Assembly (NCBI GenBank): GCA_964388085.1
Contig: CAYLZW010000335.1
Span: 1-6,028, forward strand
DNA length: 6,028 nt
Direction of reading: 5' to 3'
Origin: CAYLZW01 sp964388085
GTDB lineage: Bacteria; Myxococcota; UBA727; CAYLZW01
Shown here: positions 1 to 5,288 of the stretch, piece by piece
How the letters are laid out: every line of letters starts with the position of its first letter
How positions within the stretch are numbered: position 1 is the first letter of the stretch
Notes under the pieces: model-generated
Seen by the model: the letters and a program-made list of their open reading frames with translations, nothing else
The model's database searches: none
What the model was told of the DNA's origin: nothing
Made by a program: the position numbers and the translations under genes

Positions 1-2
1 TC

Positions 3-725
3 GAGCCGACGGGCGATCACCCGACCGACCTCTACGGCTACGGCGGCTTCAACGTCAGCCTGCAGCCGACCTTCTCCGTGTCCATCGTCGCCTGGCTCGA
101 GCAAGGCGGCGTGTACGCGCAGCCCACGCTGCGCGGCGGCGGCGAGCTCGGTGAGGAGTGGCACGAGGCGGGCATGCTCGAGAAGAAGCAGAACGTCTTC
201 GACGACTTCGCCGCGGCCGCCGAGTGGCTCATCGCGAACGACATCACGAAGCCCGAGCGCCTCGCCATCGGCGGCGGCAGCAACGGCGGCCTCCTCGTCG
301 GCGCCAGCATCACGCAGCGTCCCGAGCTGTTCGGCGCCGCCGTCTGCCAGGTGGGCGTGCTCGACATGCTGCGCTACCACCGCTTCACCATCGGCCACGC
401 CTGGGTGAGCGAGTACGGCTCCGCCGACGACGCGGCGATGTTCCCGGTGCTCTACAAGTACTCGCCGCTGCACAACCTCGAGGCGGGCACGCGCTACCCG
501 GCGACGCTCATCACGACCGCGGACCACGACGACCGCGTCGTGCCGGCGCACTCGTTCAAGTTCGCGGCGGCGATCCAGAAGGCGCAAGCGGCCGACGGAC
601 CGCCGGTGCTGATTCGCATCGACACGAAGGCGGGGCACGGGGCCGGCAAGTCGACGACGAAGCTCATCGAGGAGGTGGCCGATCGGTATGCGTTCGTGCT
701 GTGGGCGCTGAACGCCGACCGCTAG
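3..725 (+). CDS. Prolyl oligopeptidase (family S9A), C-terminal catalytic domain, 5' partial
   Basis: This is the last 240 residues of a serine peptidase that in this family cleaves after proline in short peptides. The reading frame is open from the first bases, so the gene starts before the window. The oxyanion-side motif YGYGGF is followed by the strongly conserved stretch LRGGGE-GEEWH. The nucleophile Ser sits in GGGSNGGLL (Ser codon 279-281), the acidic triad region is DHDDRVVP (codons 522-533), and the His is in AGHGAGKS (codon 636-638). All three triad elements are therefore present, and the family-typical QNVFDDF and SPLHNL stretches are intact. Full S9A enzymes are about 700 residues with an N-terminal beta-propeller; that propeller and any signal peptide lie outside the window, so location (cytoplasm or periplasm) cannot be judged. 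It ends 17 bases before the stop of the convergent lipoprotein gene. Family assignment is secure; the exact substrate is not shown. Confidence 0.96.
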   Translation, partial: EPTGDHPTDLYGYGGFNVSLQPTFSVSIVAWLEQGGVYAQPTLRGGGELGEEWHEAGMLEKKQNVFDDFAAAAEWLIANDITKPERLAIGGGSNGGLLVGASITQRPELFGAAVCQVGVLDMLRYHRFTIGHAWVSEYGSADDAAMFPVLYKYSPLHNLEAGTRYPATLITTADHDDRVVPAHSFKFAAAIQKAQAADGPPVLIRIDTKAGHGAGKSTTKLIEEVADRYAFVLWALNADR

Positions 726-742
726 CGACGCTCTCCAGCACC

Positions 743-1699
743 TCATTCAAAGCAAGGCCCGGGAAGGTCCCGGCACAAGCCGTCGAGGCACAGCCCGCTC
801 GAGCACTGCGCCGACGACGCGCAGGTGGCGCCCGACACGAGCAGCACCTCGCAGGTCTCGGCGGCGCCGCACCAGCCGGAGGCGCAGCTCGTGGTGGCGC
901 AGCCCTCATCGAGCATGGCGTCCTCGACGCAGACACCCGCACAGTGTGACTTGTAGGGGCAGCGGCGGGTCTGATCGCAGCTCTCGCCGAGGCCGACGTA
1001 CTGAGGGCCGACGCAGAGGCCGAGGGCCTCATCACAGCGCGCGCCGATGACGCAGCGGTCATCGGGCGTGCACGGGTCTCCCACGGCGACGCGAGCGACG
1101 CAGCGGCCGTCCTCGCAGGAGGCTCCCGCGCCGCAGGTGACGTGGGTCTCGGCGGCGTCGCCGCAGGCGCCGTCGGCGGCAGCGAGAGGGCGGCACTCGC
1201 CGCAGAGGTCGAGGCCGAGGGTGCACTCGCTGCCGGGCGCGCACACGAGGCTCTCGACGTCGAAGCCGCAGGCGCCGCCCTCGGGCTGCTCGCCGACCCA
1301 CATGGCGCCGCAAGGTCCGTCGAGGTCATGGATCTGCTCCTCGCAGGGGACGTCGGCGAGGTGCGCGCGGCAGGCTTCGACGCCGTCCGCGTCGAGGCGC
1401 AACAGCGAGGCGGCCTCGAGGGCGGCGTAGCGCGGCTCGTAGCGCGCGTTGCACTGCTCCTCGAACACCGCGCGGCACTCTTCCGTCGTCGTCACCCCCG
1501 CCATGCGATCACAGCGCAGGTAGAAGTCACAGAAGAAGGCCTCGATGGTCTCGCAGTACTCGTCGGCGCCGGGCGCCTCGGCGCTGCCGGCGTCGTCGGC
1601 GGCGCCGGCGTCGAGGCCGGGCTGGCCGGTCGGTGTGCACGAGAGCAGCGCCCACGAGAGGCAGAGCTGCAGCGGAAGCGAGCGGCGTGACGTCGTCAT
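743..1699 (-). CDS. Cysteine-rich outer-membrane-type lipoprotein with six four-Cys modules
   Basis: The 318-residue product has a lipoprotein signal: an Arg-Arg n-region (R5-R6), a short hydrophobic stretch, and the lipobox L18-L19-S20-C21. Thr, not Asp, follows C21, so outer-membrane sorting is the default guess. An Asp/Ala/Gly stalk (about 22-45) leads to an N-terminal region with paired cysteines (C49 to C130), and then six modules of four cysteines each from C144 to C309, plus C316. Excluding C21 there are 34 cysteines in the mature chain, an even number compatible with full disulfide bonding in an oxidising compartment. ATG at 1699 was chosen over one at 1756, because only the shorter form puts a basic n-region at the start; a GGAGGTG lies 14 bases upstream, rather far for an ideal ribosome site. 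Similar Cys-module lipoproteins are frequent in Myxococcota; no function is known to me. Gene convergent with the peptidase and divergent from the metalloprotease. Confidence 0.87.
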   Translation of the reverse strand: MTTSRRSLPLQLCLSWALLSCTPTGQPGLDAGAADDAGSAEAPGADEYCETIEAFFCDFYLRCDRMAGVTTTEECRAVFEEQCNARYEPRYAALEAASLLRLDADGVEACRAHLADVPCEEQIHDLDGPCGAMWVGEQPEGGACGFDVESLVCAPGSECTLGLDLCGECRPLAAADGACGDAAETHVTCGAGASCEDGRCVARVAVGDPCTPDDRCVIGARCDEALGLCVGPQYVGLGESCDQTRRCPYKSHCAGVCVEDAMLDEGCATTSCASGWCGAAETCEVLLVSGATCASSAQCSSGLCLDGLCRDLPGPCFE

Positions 1700-1713
1700 G
1701 TAGCCACAGCTCG

Positions 1714-1720
1714 CACCTCC
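1714..1720 (-). promoter_or_regulatory. Possible ribosome binding site of the Cys-rich lipoprotein gene
   Basis: On the minus strand this reads GGAGGTG, a strong Shine-Dalgarno match, but the gap to the ATG at 1699 is 14 bases, longer than usual. There is no alternative in-frame ATG, GTG or TTG nearer to it, so the ATG at 1699 remains the best start. Confidence 0.45.
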
Positions 1721-1767
1721 GGCGCACGAGCACAAGCCGGCGTCGCTGTGGCCCACGCACGCGTTGC

Positions 1768-1773
1768 TATGCT
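1768..1773 (+). promoter_or_regulatory. -10-like element before a leaderless GTG start (metalloprotease gene)
   Basis: TATGCT lies in the only AT-rich patch of the 80-base gap between two divergent genes. Six bases separate it from the GTG at 1780, which is where transcription would normally begin, so the mRNA probably starts at or near the start codon. No Shine-Dalgarno sequence precedes the GTG and no good -35 box is visible. The call is an inference from spacing and from the identical arrangement at 2698-2712. Confidence 0.5.
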
Positions 1774-1779
1774 CGTCGG

Positions 1780-2478
1780 GTGACTCGCATCAACAGCGGC
1801 GGCGTGACGCACAACCCGTTCGGTCCCTCCTGGGGCTCGAGCAAGGCCGGACGCAGCGAGGGCAAGACCATCGGCGAGCAGGTGCAGGGCAACCTGTTCG
1901 GCAAGCCGAAGCCGCGCGTGCTCGACGACGACGACGCCGACACCGCCGCGCTCATGGGCCGCTTGCACGCCTATCGCAAGAAGCTCGCTCGCCTGGCCGG
2001 TGACGACGAGGACGACTACGACCTCGTGCTGGCCGACGGCACCATCGCCATGATCGACGACGCCGGCCTCATCTACGTCGGCAAGGGCTTCCTGCTCGAG
2101 CTGTCGGCGCAGCTCGAGGTGCAGGTCGGCGTGCTCGCGCACGAGATCGGCCACCGGCCAAAGCGCTGGTCCGAATACAAGCAGGAGCGGCCGCTCAACA
2201 AGGCGGACCTCGACCGCCTCTGCCGCGTCGAGGAGACCCGGGCGGACTACTTCGCCGGACGCGCGCTCGCGGAGCTCGGCATGAGCCCCGACCCGCTGGT
2301 GCGCTTCCTCGAGGCCATCAGCGCGCACCCGCACCCGCAATATTTTCCGGCGCACATCCGCGCGGAGGCCATCCGCGAGGGGCACGCCGACGGCAAGCGC
2401 AAGGCCAACGCTCGACGGCGCTTCTTCCCCGAGCTCGCGCGCATGACCGACGCCAAGGGCGATCTCGGCGTCGGCTGA
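1780..2478 (+). CDS. Soluble M48-like zinc metalloprotease (HExxH protein)
   Basis: The 232-residue product carries the zinc-protease motif HEIGH (H121-E122-I123-G124-H125) at the end of a helix, preceded by a strand-like segment LIYVGKGFLLEL, as in M48-type gluzincins where an extended strand leads into the active-site helix. A downstream acidic motif EETRAD (E151-D156) in a helix continuing YFAGRALAELG is the likely source of the third zinc ligand. No signal peptide or membrane helix is seen, unlike membrane M48 enzymes such as HtpX, so the protein is probably cytosolic. Residues 1-55 are Gly/Pro/Ser-rich, then very acidic, and look disordered. GTG at 1780 is chosen because a -10-like hexamer sits six bases upstream; the GTG at 1804 is a possible alternative, and upstream in-frame codons would run into the promoter. 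Target unknown; the M48-like label rests on motifs alone. Confidence 0.83.
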   Translation: MTRINSGGVTHNPFGPSWGSSKAGRSEGKTIGEQVQGNLFGKPKPRVLDDDDADTAALMGRLHAYRKKLARLAGDDEDDYDLVLADGTIAMIDDAGLIYVGKGFLLELSAQLEVQVGVLAHEIGHRPKRWSEYKQERPLNKADLDRLCRVEETRADYFAGRALAELGMSPDPLVRFLEAISAHPHPQYFPAHIRAEAIREGHADGKRKANARRRFFPELARMTDAKGDLGVG

Positions 2479-2482
2479 AGCA

Positions 2483-2498
2483 GGGACACCAGCGTCCC
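2483..2498 (+). terminator. Short hairpin just after the metalloprotease stop, weak terminator candidate
   Basis: GGGAC (2483-2487) and GTCCC (2494-2498) form a five-base-pair stem with a six-base loop, starting four bases after the TGA at 2476-2478. No T-tract follows, so this is not a canonical intrinsic terminator. It may help 3'-end formation or be incidental in such GC-rich DNA. Confidence 0.25.
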
Positions 2499-2528
2499 CA
2501 TTGCCGGCGTTGCGACAGCCGAGCGTCG

Positions 2529-2614
2529 AAGAGAACCGTCTCACGCAAAGCCGCAACGCCGCAAAGAAGAACGAGTTTCAGGTTCTCTTTGCGGCCCTGC
2601 GGCGCTCTGTGAGA
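2529..2614. repeat. Long imperfect inverted repeat (about 34-base arms, 9-base loop)
   Basis: Arm 2539-2572 pairs with arm 2582-2614 around the loop 2573-2581. By hand alignment there are 27 Watson-Crick pairs, one G-T, five mismatches and one bulged A. The arms contain repeated GCCGCA and GCAAAG words. A second, competing pairing exists: AAGAGAACC (2529-2537) is the exact reverse complement of 2581-2589. The element lies in the 231-base gap between the metalloprotease and pseudokinase genes. It resembles dispersed CGCAAAG-type intergenic palindromes of many environmental bacteria, or could fold in RNA as a processing or attenuation structure. There is no T-tract after it. No transposase or target-site duplication was seen. 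Confidence 0.75.
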
Positions 2615-2697
2615 GCTCCTTCGACAGCGCCCCATGTGTCGAGAGCTGCGCGCGGCACCATCACGGACACAACTGGCGGTCGTCGGACAGCCGCGCG

Positions 2698-2703
2698 TAA
2701 GAT
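2698..2703 (+). promoter_or_regulatory. -10-like element before a leaderless GTG start (pseudokinase gene)
   Basis: TAAGAT matches the bacterial -10 consensus at four of six positions and lies exactly six bases before the GTG at 2710. No Shine-Dalgarno sequence fits in that space, so the transcript likely starts at the start codon. The -35 region is not recognisable. Same geometry as at 1768-1782. Confidence 0.5.
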
Positions 2704-2709
2704 GCCCCG

Positions 2710-4746
2710 GTGACAATCGGCCCTGACATCTCCTCGTGGCCTCGCCGCTTCTCGGTGCTCGGACCGCTCATGGGCGGCTTCGGCTCGCAGGCCTTTCTCG
2801 GTTGTGATCATGAGAGCGGCGCCGCGCGGCCCGCCGTGATGGTCTTCTTGCCCGACGAGATCGTCGAGAACCGGGACCTCTTCGAGTCCATCCTGCAAGA
2901 GACCGAGGTCGCGGCCTGCATCGATCACCAGAACGTCATGAGCGTCATCGGGCTCGCGCGCATCGACGAGGGCTACGCGCGCATCGTCGAGTACGCCGAC
3001 GCCGAGTCGCTCATGGCCGTCGCCGAGCGCCTGCGCGTCGCCGCGCACAAGATGCCGACGGCCGTGGCGTGCACGATCATCAGCGGCGCCTGCGCCGGCG
3101 TTCATTACGCGCACGAGCTCGGCCGCGCGGAGATGGGCTCGCCGCTCATCCACGCGGCCATCCGTCCGTCGACGCTGCTCGTCAGCTACCGCGGCCACGC
3201 GAAGGTGACGGGCTATGGCGCGGCCATGCTCGCCGAGGGTATGCGCCAGCAGCGCGGCGAGACACAGACCCGCTCGGACCCGTACACGGCGCCGGAGCAG
3301 GTCCTCGGCGGGCGGAACGCGGCGACGGGCCAGACGGACGTCTACAGCCTCGGGGCGGTGCTCTACGAGCTGCTCGTCGGACAGCCGCCGCCCGCCAGCG
3401 ACTGGCCGAACTTCGATCGCCAGGTCGAGGACGAGCTGCGGGCCGAGGGCGTGGCCGAGCGGGTGCCCGAGGGGCTCCGGGCCGTCGTCGTGCGCGCCAT
3501 GCGGCGTCGGGCGGTGGAGCGCTTTCAGACCGTGCTCGAGATGCGCCACGCGCTGCTCGAGCTCGAGCTCGCGGCCTCGGAGGCCGAGCTGCGCGCCTTC
3601 ATGGAGAACCTGTTCGGCGCGAATTTTCCGTCGCGGAGCGCGCGCCGGAAGCTCCTCGAGAACGTGCCGAACGCGGTCCCCGTCCCCTCGCTGATGCTCT
3701 CGCCACGGCCGGGCCTGCGCACGAACGACTCCATCCCGCCGCGCGCCTCGCTCGACGAGTTCGACGCCGCGACCTCGAGCTTCGCGCTGCGCATCCTCGA
3801 CGAGGACGGCAACCCGCTCGCCGCCCCCGTCGACGAGAGCCGGCAGGCGCCGCCGCCCGCGCTGCCCTTCGACGTCCCCAGCGAGGCGAGCCGTGGGCAG
3901 CCCATCGTGCCCGCGACGCGGCGCCCGCCACCGTCGTCGCCCGAGACGCCGGCGCTGCCGCTGGCTGCCGCGCCGCAGCAGCTCTCCGCGCAGCAGACGT
4001 CCGCGCAGCCGCCGTATCCTTCGCCGTATCCGCCGTCGTCGCCGGGGCAGGTGGTCTACCGCACGCACCCGGCCGTGTACGCGGTGCTCGGGCTGCTCGG
4101 CGGCGGCGTCCTCGTCATCATCGCGCTGTTCGTGCTGAAGGATCCGGCGGCCGCGCCCGCGCCGCCCGCCGTCGCCGCGGCAGCGCTGCCGGCGGCACCG
4201 CCGGCGCCTCGGCCCACGCCTGTGCCCACGCCGGAGCCCGTCGCGAACGACACGGAGCCAAAGGAAGACGAGCGCGCGGCACAGGCGTCACGGCAGCCAA
4301 AGCAGCGCCGGCAGCAGCAACGCAAGCAGGCGCCCGCCGGCCCCGGAAAGATCGTCGTGTCGAGCTCACCGGAGATGACGATCTACGTCGACGGCAAGAA
4401 GATCGGAGAAGGCAGCGCGAACGCCGAGGTCAAGGCGGGCAGCCACGTCGTCAAGGGTCGCAACGCCGCGCTCAACGTCAGCGTCGTCAAGAAGGTGAAG
4501 GTGGGCGCCGGCAAGACGTCCAACGTCATGCTGAAGGCCAACAAGGGCGGCCTCATCATCGACGCGCCCGCGGGCTCGGTGGTGTTCATCAACGGCAAGA
4601 AGGCAGGCGCGGCAGGCGGCCTCATCGAGCTCTACGAGGGCCGCCACAAGGTGCTGGTCAAAAACGGCAGCGCCCAATACCGGCACACCGTCCCCATCCG
4701 CGCGGGCCTCGACACGACGCTGACCGTGAACTTCTTTCAGAAGTAG
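2710..4746 (+). CDS. Transmembrane Ser/Thr pseudokinase with two C-terminal PEGA-like domains
   Basis: 678 residues: kinase fold about 13-285, Pro/Ala/Ser-rich linker about 315-450, one membrane helix about 455-476, a Pro/Ala then Lys/Arg/Gln-rich stalk 477-545, and tandem PEGA-like beta domains about 547-609 and 613-676. The fold is clear from the glycine loop (GGFGS, 22-26), the alpha-C Glu (E64 before H73), the APE motif (A194-P195-E196), the DVYSLG motif (210-215) and a late Arg (R271). The catalytic residues are gone: HRDIKPEN is HAAIRPST (148-155), DFG is GYG (168-170), and there is no lysine before K114, so the ATP-binding Lys is absent. It should therefore act by binding or scaffolding, with kinase side cytoplasmic and PEGA side periplasmic. 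Start GTG 2710 has no ribosome site but a -10-like hexamer six bases upstream. Same strand as the metalloprotease, convergent with the next gene. Confidence 0.9.
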   Translation: MTIGPDISSWPRRFSVLGPLMGGFGSQAFLGCDHESGAARPAVMVFLPDEIVENRDLFESILQETEVAACIDHQNVMSVIGLARIDEGYARIVEYADAESLMAVAERLRVAAHKMPTAVACTIISGACAGVHYAHELGRAEMGSPLIHAAIRPSTLLVSYRGHAKVTGYGAAMLAEGMRQQRGETQTRSDPYTAPEQVLGGRNAATGQTDVYSLGAVLYELLVGQPPPASDWPNFDRQVEDELRAEGVAERVPEGLRAVVVRAMRRRAVERFQTVLEMRHALLELELAASEAELRAFMENLFGANFPSRSARRKLLENVPNAVPVPSLMLSPRPGLRTNDSIPPRASLDEFDAATSSFALRILDEDGNPLAAPVDESRQAPPPALPFDVPSEASRGQPIVPATRRPPPSSPETPALPLAAAPQQLSAQQTSAQPPYPSPYPPSSPGQVVYRTHPAVYAVLGLLGGGVLVIIALFVLKDPAAAPAPPAVAAAALPAAPPAPRPTPVPTPEPVANDTEPKEDERAAQASRQPKQRRQQQRKQAPAGPGKIVVSSSPEMTIYVDGKKIGEGSANAEVKAGSHVVKGRNAALNVSVVKKVKVGAGKTSNVMLKANKGGLIIDAPAGSVVFINGKKAGAAGGLIELYEGRHKVLVKNGSAQYRHTVPIRAGLDTTLTVNFFQK

Positions 4747-4766
4747 CTTGGCGCGGCGTGACGCCC

Positions 4767-5147
4767 TCAGCGGGTGACGACGATCTTGTTGTCTTCGAAG
4801 CGCACGCGCACGACGCCGCCCTTGTTGATGGCGAGCGAGTCGAGGGGCAGGCGCAGGAACGGGCCGGTGTTCTTGATCTGCTGCACCTTGTAGCTGCGGG
4901 TCTCGCCGATGCTCGGCGCGCTGCGGCCACGGCCGATGGGTCCCACGCGCTCGGCGACCCAGCGCTCGAACTCCGCCGGCGCGGTGCCGGTCTCGTGGAA
5001 CTTGCGCAGCGCACGCCGGATGGTCGGCTTCGAGACCTGCCCCGCGTGCATCAGCTTCTCGACTCCGTCCACGCCTTCCATGAGATAGGCGATCTGGACG
5101 TCCTTGAAGGACACCAGATTGCGGTCGAGGGCCTTCTTCTGGGTCAT
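4767..5147 (-). CDS. Small protein with possible helix-turn-helix and AbrB-like C-terminus
   Basis: I do not recognise the 126-residue product as a named family. Residues about 28-54 (GVEKLMHAGQ, then VS, then KPTIRRALRKF) have the length and residue pattern of a helix-turn-helix. A basic segment GRGRSAP follows at 72-78. Residues 97-124 (FLRLPLDSLAINKGG, then VVRVRFEDNKIVV) fit the strand-helix-strand-hairpin pattern of SpoVT/AbrB-type DNA-binding domains: an LP turn, a helix ending in a Gly-rich loop, and a terminal beta-hairpin. A DNA-binding regulator is thus a reasonable inference, but not proven. No signal peptide or membrane segment is present, so it is cytosolic. ATG at 5147 has a good ribosome site (TAAGGAG, 6-base spacing). 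The gene converges on the pseudokinase gene (20 bases between stops) and diverges from the hydrolase lipoprotein gene, which would be a natural candidate target. Confidence 0.85.
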   Translation of the reverse strand: MTQKKALDRNLVSFKDVQIAYLMEGVDGVEKLMHAGQVSKPTIRRALRKFHETGTAPAEFERWVAERVGPIGRGRSAPSIGETRSYKVQQIKNTGPFLRLPLDSLAINKGGVVRVRFEDNKIVVTR

Positions 5148-5153
5148 GTCTGG

Positions 5154-5160
5154 CTCCTTA
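5154..5160 (-). promoter_or_regulatory. Ribosome binding site of the small HTH/AbrB-like gene
   Basis: Minus-strand TAAGGAG ends six bases before the ATG at 5147, a near-ideal Shine-Dalgarno. It fixes this start and contrasts with the two GTG genes that have none. Confidence 0.85.
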
Positions 5161-5180
5161 AAGCCTCAAGTATCGAGTCG

Positions 5181-5209
5181 CGTATAGGAGAAGGCTGAGT
5201 TGTAAGGAA
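5181..5209 (-). promoter_or_regulatory. Candidate sigma70-type promoter for the small HTH/AbrB-like gene
   Basis: On the minus strand TTCCTT (5204-5209) and TATACG (5181-5186) are separated by 17 bases, the standard spacing. Transcription would start near 5174, giving a leader of about 27 bases that includes the ribosome site. Both boxes are imperfect, but this is the most AT-rich part of the 141-base divergent gap. The gap also has to hold the promoter of the plus-strand hydrolase gene, for which no convincing boxes were found. Confidence 0.45.
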
Positions 5210-5278
5210 GGGAAATATCCTGGTTCGTTCACGCGAGCGCGCGGGCGTGTCCCCGTTCTCTCGCTCCCTGAATCCGTT

Positions 5279-5284
5279 AGAAGG
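5279..5284 (+). promoter_or_regulatory. Probable ribosome binding site of the hydrolase lipoprotein gene
   Basis: AGAAGG is a partial Shine-Dalgarno match four bases before the ATG at 5289. It supports that start, which also gives a standard lipoprotein signal peptide. Confidence 0.5.
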
Positions 5285-5288
5285 CCTG

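Noticed and set aside
158..949. 263-codon plus-strand frame inside the prolyl oligopeptidase gene
   Set aside because: Arg-rich out-of-frame shadow; the peptidase frame carries the full catalytic triad.
1700..1756. Upstream ATG at 1756 extending the Cys-rich lipoprotein by 19 residues
   Set aside because: It would bury the signal peptide behind a Cys/Gly-rich segment and abolish a normal n-region; the ATG at 1699 gives a standard lipoprotein signal.
1696..2556. 286-codon minus-strand open frame opposite the metalloprotease
   Set aside because: It covers the metalloprotease and the divergent promoter gap, has low-complexity composition and no domain.
2501..2713. 70-codon TTG-started frame in the metalloprotease-pseudokinase gap, ending in a GTGA overlap with the pseudokinase start
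   Set aside because: The overlap would suit translational coupling, but no ribosome site is visible, half of its codons are the inverted repeat, and the product is basic and featureless. Conservation in relatives would reopen it.
4000..4060. Tandem CCGTATCC-like words in the Pro-rich linker as a DNA repeat
   Set aside because: They are explained by the coding of the PPYPSPYPP low-complexity protein segment.
2578..4068. 496-codon minus-strand open frame opposite the pseudokinase
   Set aside because: Arg/Leu/Glu-rich shadow typical of the complement of high-GC genes; no recognisable domain or start signal.
4755..4765. GGCG-TGA-CGCC mini-hairpin between the convergent stops, as a terminator
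   Set aside because: Only four base pairs with a three-base loop and no T-tract on either strand; expected often by chance at this GC content.
3069..5198. 709-codon plus-strand open frame overlapping the pseudokinase gene and the minus-strand small gene
   Set aside because: Product is dominated by Arg/Ala/Gly/His, lacks domains, and is explained by the shifted frame of GC-rich coding DNA; the overlapped frame has clear kinase and PEGA motifs.
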